The notes under the pieces: generated by a model
What the model was told of the DNA's origin: nothing
Seen by the model: only the letters and a program-made list of their open reading frames with translations
The model's database searches: none
Shown: positions 28,046 to 35,508 of the stretch, piece after piece
How positions within the stretch are numbered: the stretch's first letter is position 1
Layout of the letters: the number at the start of each line of letters is the position of its first letter
From: Aestuariibaculum lutulentum
GTDB lineage: Bacteria; Bacteroidota; Bacteroidia; Flavobacteriales; Flavobacteriaceae
Direction: 5' to 3'
Assembly (NCBI RefSeq): GCF_032926325.1
Contig: NZ_CP136709.1
Span: 3,194,501 to 3,258,500 of the forward strand
DNA: 64,000 nucleotides
Position numbers and translations under genes: made by a program

Positions 28046-28342
28046 TTATTCTTCGTCCTCTGGTTCTACAATGGCTTCAATGGCTTTTGCTAAATCAAAA
28101 TCCTTTTCGGTTACACCATGCGCAGAATGAGTAGACAACGAAATGGTTAGTATATTATACGTATTAGACCAGTCCGGGTGGTGGTTTAATGCTTCGCACT
28201 CGAAAGCAATGCGACTCATGGCACTAAAACAGTCTTTAAAGTTGTCGAATTCAAATTCAGCGTGAATGGCATCGTCATAATAGTCCCATTCTGGTAATGA
28301 AAGTAAACGTTTTTCGATATCTTGTTCTGATAATTTGCTCAT
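28046..28342 (-). CDS. Pterin-4a-carbinolamine dehydratase
   Basis: A 98-residue protein matching the PhhB/PCD fold. ECEALNHHPDWSNTYN holds the catalytic histidines and Asp-Trp, then STHSAHGVTEKDFDLA completes the family signature. The enzyme dehydrates 4a-hydroxytetrahydrobiopterin during aromatic amino-acid hydroxylation; family members also serve in pterin recycling. It lies between an SDR gene (64 bp away) and yebC. Confidence 0.93.
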   Translation of the reverse strand: MSKLSEQDIEKRLLSLPEWDYYDDAIHAEFEFDNFKDCFSAMSRIAFECEALNHHPDWSNTYNILTISLSTHSAHGVTEKDFDLAKAIEAIVEPEDEE

Positions 28343-28406
28343 AATCTATGGTTTTTAATTGGGTTATAATTAATTACAATGTACTAATTAAGAATTGTAA
28401 AATCAA

Positions 28407-29243
28407 TTATATTTCTAATTCTGTTAAAATTTCCTGACTTAGTAATTGCAGGTTTTTAGGTAGCATGTTGTATTTTGGTAAAACAGCTAAATACCGGTCG
28501 TCGTTTGTGGTGTATACACGTTTATAAATAGCTTTTTTGAAGCCGGATACTTTTATTATTTCACGAATAAACTCATCGTGATGTACCAAATCGGTGCTTC
28601 CTAAATGAAATATGCCCGATTTGTTTCGGTTGATGATATAGTGAATCTGTTGCGTCACTTTGGTGTGTGTGGTAACATTCATAATTAAATTAGGAAAGAC
28701 TTCAACAGGTTCCTTATCATGAATATGCTGAGCAATTTCTTTGATTCTTGGTGAATTGGGGCCAAAAACCATTGGTAATCGAAGTATAGCGACTTTCTTT
28801 TTTGGAAGTCTTAAGAGCATATTTTCAATTTTAATTTTGAAATGCCCGTAAATGCTGTTACTAAGGGTTTTGTCTTCTTCATAACTCGGGTATTTGCTGT
28901 ACGCATCAAATACATTAGCCGAAGACAGAAAGATGAATTTGGTTTTATGGTTGCTAATGTATTCAGCAACATGTTTATGAGCTATAAACTGTGCAGCAAA
29001 ATCGCCACGAAGTGCCGATATAATGATGCTGGGTTTTACAACATCGAGAATTTCATAAACATCATCCTCTTCAAAGTTATACTGAAAGAAATGCTGATTT
29101 CTTTCGTATTGCTTGTTTTCGGTATTGAAGGTGCCGAAAGTGTTAAAATAGGGGCATAGCTCTTTATAAATTGCATTGCCTAAAAAGCCGCTAGCCCCTA
29201 ATATTAATATTCTATGTTTTTCTTCGTTTTGCAAGCGTTTCAT
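28407..29243 (-). CDS. NAD-dependent epimerase/dehydratase (RmlD-like extended SDR)
   Basis: A 278-residue Rossmann protein. ILILGASGFLGNAIYKEL is the NAD-binding GxxGxxG motif; FIFLSSANVFDAY and SIYGHFKIKIE supply the SDR Ser and Y-x-x-x-K catalytic pair; VAILRLPMVFGPNSP and IFHLGSTD fit the RmlD/extended-SDR family. Likely a sugar-nucleotide modifying enzyme, substrate unknown. Its start is 17 bp after the gcvT stop, so the two are probably co-transcribed. Confidence 0.85.
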   Translation of the reverse strand: MKRLQNEEKHRILILGASGFLGNAIYKELCPYFNTFGTFNTENKQYERNQHFFQYNFEEDDVYEILDVVKPSIIISALRGDFAAQFIAHKHVAEYISNHKTKFIFLSSANVFDAYSKYPSYEEDKTLSNSIYGHFKIKIENMLLRLPKKKVAILRLPMVFGPNSPRIKEIAQHIHDKEPVEVFPNLIMNVTTHTKVTQQIHYIINRNKSGIFHLGSTDLVHHDEFIREIIKVSGFKKAIYKRVYTTNDDRYLAVLPKYNMLPKNLQLLSQEILTELEI

Positions 29244-29260
29244 AACATAGAATTTTGTGT

Positions 29261-30343
29261 TTATACCTTATAAAAAGGCAGTTTTACTACAGTAGCAGGA
29301 ACTGCATTTTTACGTATTTGGATGTAGATTTTGCTTTCTAGTCCAGTTAATTCTGTTGGAACATACCCTAAACCAATACCTTTACCTAAGCTTGGCGACA
29401 TAGTTCCTGAAGTAACATTACCAATTTTGTTGCCTTCTGCATCAACGATGTCGTAACCTTGACGCGGAATACCACGTTCGTCTAATTCGAAAGCGACTAA
29501 TTTGCGTGTTACTCCGTTTTCTTTTTGCGCTTTTAAAGCTTCAGAATTTGTAAAGTCTTTCGTGAATTTTGTAATCCAACCTAAACCGGCTTCAATAGGA
29601 GAGGTGGTGTCGTCGATATCGTTTCCGTATAGGCAATATCCCATTTCTAAACGAAGCGTATCACGAGCAGCTAAACCAATTGGTTTAATTCCGAAATCGG
29701 CACCAGCTTCAAATACTTTATCCCAAACTTGTTGAACATCTTCATTCTTTACATAGATTTCAAATCCACCACTTCCGGTATATCCGGTTGCAGAGATGAT
29801 TACGTTATCGATACCAGCAAAATCACCAACTTCAAAAGAATAAAATTTTATAGCTGATAAATCGTGACTTGTTAAGCTTTGCATCGCTTCGATAGCCTTT
29901 GGTCCTTGAATAGCTAATAGCGAGTATTCATCGCTTAGGTTACGCATGTCTGCACCTACATCGTTTTTAGATTGAATCCAGTTCCAGTCTTTATCTATGT
30001 TACTTGCATTAACAACTAATAAGTATTGTTCGTCTTTAATTTTATAAATAATTAAATCGTCTACAATTCCACCATTATCGTTTGGCATACAGCTGTACTG
30101 CGCTTTACCAATGGTTAATTTAGAAGCATCGTTAGTCGATACTTTTTGAATTAAAGCTAATGCATGTTCACCTTCAATTAAAAACTCACCCATGTGAGAC
30201 ACGTCGAAAACACCAACGGCGTTTCTTACGGTTTCGTGTTCAATATTAACTCCTTCATATTGTACAGGCATGTTGTATCCTGCGAAAGGCACCATTTTAG
30301 CACCCAGAGCAATGTGAGTTTCTGTTAAGGCTGTATTCTTCAT
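29261..30343 (-). CDS. gcvT: Aminomethyltransferase (glycine cleavage T protein)
   Basis: This 360-residue T protein of the glycine cleavage system transfers the aminomethyl group to tetrahydrofolate. Signatures: GAKMVPFAGYNMPVQYEG near the N-terminus, VGVFDVSHMGE, the folate-binding ATGYTGSGGFEIYV and the catalytic-region AARDTLRLEMGYCLYGNDI. The C-terminal barrel has GNVTSGTMSPSLGKGIGLGYV. A TACATTTG box at 30369-30376 fits a promoter. No glycine riboswitch is visible in the short upstream region. Confidence 0.96.
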   Translation of the reverse strand: MKNTALTETHIALGAKMVPFAGYNMPVQYEGVNIEHETVRNAVGVFDVSHMGEFLIEGEHALALIQKVSTNDASKLTIGKAQYSCMPNDNGGIVDDLIIYKIKDEQYLLVVNASNIDKDWNWIQSKNDVGADMRNLSDEYSLLAIQGPKAIEAMQSLTSHDLSAIKFYSFEVGDFAGIDNVIISATGYTGSGGFEIYVKNEDVQQVWDKVFEAGADFGIKPIGLAARDTLRLEMGYCLYGNDIDDTTSPIEAGLGWITKFTKDFTNSEALKAQKENGVTRKLVAFELDERGIPRQGYDIVDAEGNKIGNVTSGTMSPSLGKGIGLGYVPTELTGLESKIYIQIRKNAVPATVVKLPFYKV

Positions 30344-30452
30344 TTACGTAATATTTTAGTTTGTGACGCAAATGTATTGAAATTTTATAGATACCTGATT
30401 TTATATAAAGTTAAAAAGAACTTAAGATTGAAGACATAAAAATGGGGTATTC

Positions 30453-30686
30453 TCATTTTTTAAATCTGAAAAGTGTCAAGAGTGACACAAAAGCCCAAAC
30501 ACCTTCTAAAATAATAAAGGGCCAGTAGTTTAAAAGAACTGAAGCAAAGCATGCTGTTGAAGCTCCAATAAAATTTAGAAGTATAAAAGCCATATGCGTA
30601 TTTGAAATTCTGTTACTAACGTTCAAAATATAAGCCAGGAGAATTAATGCAACGCCAATGAAGCCAATCCAGTCTGTTAAATTCAT
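30453..30686 (-). CDS. Small membrane protein, CBU_0592-like family
   Basis: A 77-residue protein with three hydrophobic segments (residues ~6-22, ~32-50, ~52-72). The pattern GFIGVALILLAYILN, FILLNFIGASTACFAS and FIILEGVWAFVSL matches the CBU_0592-like small membrane family. It follows the O-acetyltransferase stop by 1 bp, so they are co-transcribed. Function unknown. Confidence 0.78.
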   Translation of the reverse strand: MNLTDWIGFIGVALILLAYILNVSNRISNTHMAFILLNFIGASTACFASVLLNYWPFIILEGVWAFVSLLTLFRFKK

Positions 30687-30687
30687 T

Positions 30688-31248
30688 TTAGTCCTTTTGA
30701 TTTAATTGTTTAACAACCCTTGCCGGATTACCAACCGCTAAACAATCGGCAGGAATGTCTTTCGTAACAACCGATCCGGCACCAATTACCGAACGGTCGC
30801 CAATAGTAACTCCTGGACAAATAGTAGCGTGGCCACCAATCCAGCATTCTTCACCAATGGTTACTGGGCGTACGTCTTCCCATACGCGTCTATCTTTAAT
30901 ATTTAACGGATGTCTGGCTGTATAAATATGAACACCTGGAGCTATTAATGTTTTTCTGCCAATTGTCACTTTTGCGCCATCCAGAATAACAGCTCCAAAG
31001 TTTATGAATACGCCATCACCGGCAAAAATATTTTCTCCGTAATCACAATAAAAAGGTGGTTCTAAGTGAATGTTTTTAGCCGAATTTGGGCACAATTCAT
31101 TTATGGTATCCTCAAACTTATCGGTGTAATATTCAGTAACGTTTAGTTTGTGCAGAATATGTTTTACTTTGGTTCTGATGCCGATCATTTCCTCACCATG
31201 TGCATCGAAAGGCTCTCCGGCAAGCATTTTTTCCTTTTCTGATTTCAT
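30688..31248 (-). CDS. Sugar O-acetyltransferase (maltose/galactoside acetyltransferase family)
   Basis: A 186-residue left-handed beta-helix acetyltransferase. KEKMLAGEPFDAHGEEM is the Maa/LacA N-terminal region; hexapeptide repeats include GDGVFINFGAVILDGAKVTI and IGGHATICPGVTIGDRSVIG; the catalytic His is in YTARHPLN. It transfers acetyl from acetyl-CoA to a sugar hydroxyl; the natural substrate is unknown. It is the first gene of a pair with the small membrane protein. Confidence 0.9.
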   Translation of the reverse strand: MKSEKEKMLAGEPFDAHGEEMIGIRTKVKHILHKLNVTEYYTDKFEDTINELCPNSAKNIHLEPPFYCDYGENIFAGDGVFINFGAVILDGAKVTIGRKTLIAPGVHIYTARHPLNIKDRRVWEDVRPVTIGEECWIGGHATICPGVTIGDRSVIGAGSVVTKDIPADCLAVGNPARVVKQLNQKD

Positions 31249-31385
31249 CTGTTAATATTTTATTGGTTTTTAATTGTCAGATGGAATGCCCTAATTATCA
31301 TATCGGTTTGTTTGTAACTTATTAACAGAGGGCATTACATATTTAAACATTTGAGATAATAAATTTACGAGTTATTTACTTCAAT

Positions 31386-31417
31386 AAAAAAGCGTTCCAC
31401 AATTGAAACGCTTTTTT
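31386..31417. terminator. Intrinsic terminator of the sulfatase gene
   Basis: AAAAAAGCGTT (31386-31396) pairs with AACGCTTTTTT (31407-31417). The hairpin begins one base after the sulfatase stop on the minus strand. Confidence 0.75.
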
Positions 31418-31418
31418 A

Positions 31419-33059
31419 TTAGTAATGCTGATTCCTTTTTTCTTTATATAATTTTATAAATTTTTCATCTAATTCATCAGAGTCTTTATATTTTACACGC
31501 ATTTCTTCTAATTCTTTTTTCAGTCTGGTAACAACTTCAGCATAATCAGGATGGTTGTAAACATTATTCATTTCTTGCGGATCGTTTTTAAGATCGTATA
31601 ATTCCCACTCATCAACATCGTAATAAAAATGAATTAATTTGAACTCTTTAGTTGCAATGCCATAATGACGTTTAACCGAATGTTCGGCAGGATATTCGTA
31701 ATAATGATAATACACACCATCACGAGTCCATTCTTCGGTTTTTCCTGTTAATAGCGGCATCAAACTTTCTCCTTGCATATCATCAGGAATGGCTATTCTG
31801 GCTGCTTCTAAAAAGGTTTGTGCAAAATCTAAATTCTGAACCATCTCATCGCTCGTTATACCTGGTTTAATTTGGTTTGGCCATTTAATCATTAAAGGCG
31901 TTCTGAAGGATTCGTTATACATAAAGCGTTTATCGAACCAGCCATGTTCTCCTAAGTAAAACCCTTGATCGGAAGTATACACAACGATGGTATTATCTTC
32001 TAAATCATGGTCTTCTAAATAGTCTAAAACACGACCAATATTATCATCAACTGTAGAAATACACGCTAAGTAGTCCTGCATGTAACGTTGGTATTTCCAA
32101 CGCATTTTGTCTTCATCAGTCATTGTTGGCCAATGGTCTTTAAAATCCTTATTGATAGCATCTAAAATAGGCATGTATAAGGCTTTTTGCTCTTCATTCA
32201 TTCTTGAAAAATCACCGTGATTGAACATGCCTGTGTTTCTCTTATCGGTGTTTGCACCAAGAGCATCAACAATTTCAGGAAACACTTTCAAGTCGTAAGA
32301 CAACAGCATGTGATTTAATATGTTCATCTCGGCAGTTTTAGCAGCCGTTCCTCTGTTGGAATAATCGTCGAATAAAGACTCTGGTTCAGGGAATGTACGT
32401 TGAGAATAAGCTTTAAACCTATCTGGTTTAGGCCACCAGGCACGGTGTGGCGCCTTATGGAGATACATTAATAAGAATGGTTTAGTGGTATCTCTTTTTT
32501 TATCCATCCATTCAATAGACATATCTGTGATAATATCTGTAGCATAGCCTTCTGTCTTAACTATTTCTCCGGTTGTAGTAATAAAATCAGGATTAATATA
32601 ATTCCCTTGTCCTGGAAGAATCATGAAGTCATCGACACCTTTGGGACTATTTCCAAAATGAAGTTTTCCAAACATTGCGGTTTGATAACCCGCCTTTTGA
32701 AATAATTGTGGGAATGTAACCTGAGTGGTGTCAAAAGGGGACAGGTTATCTATTTTTCCATTAATATGTGTGTGCTTTCCGGTAAGAATTGTTGCTCTTG
32801 ATGGGGCACATATGGAATTGGTAACTGAGGCATTGGTAAATAAAATTCCATCGTTGGCTATACGGTCAATATTAGGTGTTGTAGTTAACTTATCACTATA
32901 GGCACTTATAGCCTGATAAGCATGATCGTCGGACATGATAAAGATAATATTCGGACGTTTTGATGTTGTTTCTGCTTTATCTTGAGTTTTATTGGCTTTC
33001 CCGCAAGAAATCAGTAAGGATAGTGATAAGGTTAGGGTCGAAAATTTTTTAAAATTCAT
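31419..33059 (-). CDS. Lipoprotein sulfatase (type I, formylglycine-dependent)
   Basis: A 546-residue arylsulfatase-family enzyme. Lipobox LLISC puts the anchor Cys at 19. PNIIFIMSDDHAY gives the metal-binding Asp pair (44-45). The maturation motif C84-A-P-S-R88, followed by ATILTGKH, is the C-x-P-S-R site converted to formylglycine by anaerobic/aerobic maturases. YTSDQGFYLGEHGWFDKRFMY supplies the second metal/sulfate site. The C-terminal YDLKNDPQEMNNVYN region is typical of glycosaminoglycan or mucin-type S1 sulfatases. Likely removes sulfate from a marine or host polysaccharide; no polysaccharide-utilisation partners (SusC/D, glycosidases) are nearby. Confidence 0.92.
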   Translation of the reverse strand: MNFKKFSTLTLSLSLLISCGKANKTQDKAETTSKRPNIIFIMSDDHAYQAISAYSDKLTTTPNIDRIANDGILFTNASVTNSICAPSRATILTGKHTHINGKIDNLSPFDTTQVTFPQLFQKAGYQTAMFGKLHFGNSPKGVDDFMILPGQGNYINPDFITTTGEIVKTEGYATDIITDMSIEWMDKKRDTTKPFLLMYLHKAPHRAWWPKPDRFKAYSQRTFPEPESLFDDYSNRGTAAKTAEMNILNHMLLSYDLKVFPEIVDALGANTDKRNTGMFNHGDFSRMNEEQKALYMPILDAINKDFKDHWPTMTDEDKMRWKYQRYMQDYLACISTVDDNIGRVLDYLEDHDLEDNTIVVYTSDQGFYLGEHGWFDKRFMYNESFRTPLMIKWPNQIKPGITSDEMVQNLDFAQTFLEAARIAIPDDMQGESLMPLLTGKTEEWTRDGVYYHYYEYPAEHSVKRHYGIATKEFKLIHFYYDVDEWELYDLKNDPQEMNNVYNHPDYAEVVTRLKKELEEMRVKYKDSDELDEKFIKLYKEKRNQHY

Positions 33060-33140
33060 AGTTGATTTTAAGTAGAAAATTTGAAAGTTTTAGTTTGAGT
33101 AGTAAATATAAACATTCATATCAATTCGTTCGAACAAAAA

Positions 33141-33167
33141 AAAAGCGTTTCAATTTGAAACGCTTTT
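33141..33167. terminator. Intrinsic terminator of the thrABC operon
   Basis: AAAAGCGTTTCAA (33141-33153) and TTGAAACGCTTTT (33155-33167) form a near-perfect stem with A/T tracts, 5 nt after the thrC stop on the minus strand. Confidence 0.8.
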
Positions 33168-33172
33168 CAGTA

Positions 33173-34465
33173 TTATTTTAAAAGGAAATCTTTTAAATCA
33201 TCGTAAGTAGAAATAACTACAGATTCCTTTTTCTTATCCATAACTTCTTGAATTTGCTCTGGTAAAGGTTGTTTTTCTTTAATAACTTCTTCAACAACGT
33301 CTAAGAATTTTGTTGGGTGTGCAGTTTCTAAAAATACGCAATGTGCATCTGGTTCTAATTCTAAATAGTCTTTACAACCTAAATACCCCACAGCGCCATG
33401 CGGATCGGCAACGTAGTTGAAATCCTTATACATTTCGAGCATCGCTTCTTTGGTCTCAGCATCAGAATAACTAAATGAGGTTAAATTCTCTTTAAGGTTT
33501 TCAAAATCGTTTTTGTAAATCTCCTGAATACGGATAAAATTACTTGGAGCTCCAACATCCATGGCATTACTTATGGTTTGCACCGATGGTTTTGGTTCGT
33601 ATAGTTTGGTGATTAAATAGCGAGTTACTACATTATTGGCATTGTTTGAAGCTACAAAGTGCTTGATTGGTAAACCTAATTGTTGCGCCATCATTCCTGC
33701 ACAGATATTACCAAAGTTTCCACTTGGAACAGAAAACACAATGTCTTTATATTGTTTATGTAATTGCTTGTACGCAAACATAAAATAGAACAATTGAGGT
33801 AACCAACGCGCTACATTAATAGAGTTAGCCGATGTTAGTTGCATTTGGCTGGTTAAGCTTTCATCAAGGAAAGCCGTTTTTACCATGGCCTGGCAATCAT
33901 CAAACGTGCCGTTAACTTCTAGTGCTTTAATATTTTGTCCGAGAGTAGTTAACTGCTTTTCTTGAATATCGCTCACTTTTCCACTTGGGTAAAGAATAAC
34001 GACATTAACACCTTTTACACCTAAAAAACCATTGGCAACTGCACCACCAGTATCCCCTGATGTGGCAACTAAAACCGTAACCTCTTTATCGTTATCTTGA
34101 TTAAAATATCCTAAACAACGTGCCATAAAACGGGCTCCAACATCTTTAAACGCCATGGTAGGGCCATGAAATAATTCAAGCGTTGAAATGTTGTCATTTA
34201 ATTTTACTATCGGAAAATCGAAAGACAATGTTTCTTCAACGATAGTTTTTAGAATGTCTTCCGGGATTTCAGGAGAAACGAATTGTTTAATAGCTTCGAA
34301 AGCAATTTCGCTATATGACAAATTATCAATATTATCAAAAAAAGACTGAGGAAGCGGTGTAATACTTTCCGGGAAGTATAAGCCTTTATCGGGTGCCAAC
34401 CCTTTTATAACGGCATCTCTAAAAGATGTATTTGGTGCTTGTTGGTTTAATGAGTAATAGTTCAT
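33173..34465 (-). CDS. thrC: Threonine synthase
   Basis: A 430-residue PLP enzyme converting O-phosphohomoserine to threonine. The PLP-lysine motif is in LFHGPTMAFKDVGARFMA, followed by VATSGDTGGAVANGFLG and SVPSGNFGNICAGMMA, all characteristic of bacterial ThrC. Length fits. It is last in thrA-thrB-thrC, 25 bp after thrB, and ended by the hairpin at 33141. Likely regulated with the operon by the threonine-rich leader upstream of thrA. Confidence 0.97.
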   Translation of the reverse strand: MNYYSLNQQAPNTSFRDAVIKGLAPDKGLYFPESITPLPQSFFDNIDNLSYSEIAFEAIKQFVSPEIPEDILKTIVEETLSFDFPIVKLNDNISTLELFHGPTMAFKDVGARFMARCLGYFNQDNDKEVTVLVATSGDTGGAVANGFLGVKGVNVVILYPSGKVSDIQEKQLTTLGQNIKALEVNGTFDDCQAMVKTAFLDESLTSQMQLTSANSINVARWLPQLFYFMFAYKQLHKQYKDIVFSVPSGNFGNICAGMMAQQLGLPIKHFVASNNANNVVTRYLITKLYEPKPSVQTISNAMDVGAPSNFIRIQEIYKNDFENLKENLTSFSYSDAETKEAMLEMYKDFNYVADPHGAVGYLGCKDYLELEPDAHCVFLETAHPTKFLDVVEEVIKEKQPLPEQIQEVMDKKKESVVISTYDDLKDFLLK

Positions 34466-34490
34466 TTTATTATCAAATAATGATGAATAG

Positions 34491-35414
34491 TTAGTTTAAA
34501 ACTTTAATTCCGTTAGTGTTAATCTTAGTTACGTGAATGTCGAAATCAATATTTGTCTTCGAGTAAACCTGACTCATGGCTTCTTTAACCTTTTGCGCAG
34601 TTTCCAACCCTTTACTTAATGAAAAAATAGAAGGACCTGAACCTGAAATTCCGGCACCTAAAGCCCCAACTTCAATAACAGCTTGTTTAACGTCGTGGTA
34701 ATGCGGAATCAACTGACTTCTGTAAGGTTCGACAATGACATCTTGAAGTGAACGGTGAATTAAACCATAATCGCTAGTATGTAAACCATGAATTAAACTT
34801 CCAAAGTTAGCCCATTGCGTAATGGCATTGCTTAACGCCACCTCTTTTGGAAGAATGGCTCTGGCTTCTGAAGTTTTTATTTCTATTTGCGGATGTATGA
34901 TCGTAGCGTATAAATCTTTCGGTGATGGGATTTCTAAAATCTCTAAAGGACTGATACTTTTTACCAAAGTAAAGCCACCAAACATAGCGGGAGCGAGGTT
35001 ATCGGCGTGTTCACATTTACTGGCTAAAGCTTCACCTTTAATAGCAAATTCGGTTAATTGTGTTTTGTTAAACGGACGACCAATAAGCTCGTTCATTCCA
35101 AAAACACTTCCTACGGCACTTGCAGCACTACTGCCTATACCACTTCCTGGCTTGATGTTTTTGTAAATTTCAATTTCGAAACCGAAATCCACATCTATAG
35201 CATTGTACATGGCTAAAGCAGAAACACCAGCCACATTTTCCTCAGCGTTATAAGGTAAATCGAAACCTTCAATATGTGTGATATGGATGCCTTTTCGTTC
35301 AACCTTTCTAATAACCATATCGTCTCCAACACTGTCAAGGCAAAATCCTAAAACATCGAAACCACAAGCCACATTGGCAACGGTAGCAGGTGAAAATATT
35401 TTTATTTCGTTCAT
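34491..35414 (-). CDS. thrB: Homoserine kinase
   Basis: A 307-residue GHMP kinase phosphorylating homoserine. The N-terminal IFSPATVANVACGFDVLGFC and the ATP loop PGSGIGSSAASAVG are diagnostic. I chose ATG 35414 (MNEIKIFSPAT), preceded by an A-rich stretch: ThrB proteins normally start within a few residues of this motif. A frame extension to ATG 35480 would add 22 unrelated residues; it also has a plausible ribosome site and closes the gap to thrA, so it remains an alternative. Confidence 0.94.
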   Translation of the reverse strand: MNEIKIFSPATVANVACGFDVLGFCLDSVGDDMVIRKVERKGIHITHIEGFDLPYNAEENVAGVSALAMYNAIDVDFGFEIEIYKNIKPGSGIGSSAASAVGSVFGMNELIGRPFNKTQLTEFAIKGEALASKCEHADNLAPAMFGGFTLVKSISPLEILEIPSPKDLYATIIHPQIEIKTSEARAILPKEVALSNAITQWANFGSLIHGLHTSDYGLIHRSLQDVIVEPYRSQLIPHYHDVKQAVIEVGALGAGISGSGPSIFSLSKGLETAQKVKEAMSQVYSKTNIDFDIHVTKINTNGIKVLN

Positions 35415-35508
35415 TTTTTCTAATAAATAGTTCTCAGCAGCACTTGAGCAAAAGCTGGAATTTTGTTTGTATAATGTCATCTTTTCTTGTTTTAGTTAGA
35501 TAACAGTT

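Noticed and set aside
30344..30452. Possible glycine riboswitch before gcvT
   Set aside because: The upstream sequence is short and AT-rich and lacks the conserved glycine aptamer segments.
35415..35480. N-terminal extension of thrB to ATG 35480
   Set aside because: The added 22 residues (Ser/Cys-rich) do not fit the homoserine kinase family start; noted only as an alternative start with a plausible ribosome site.
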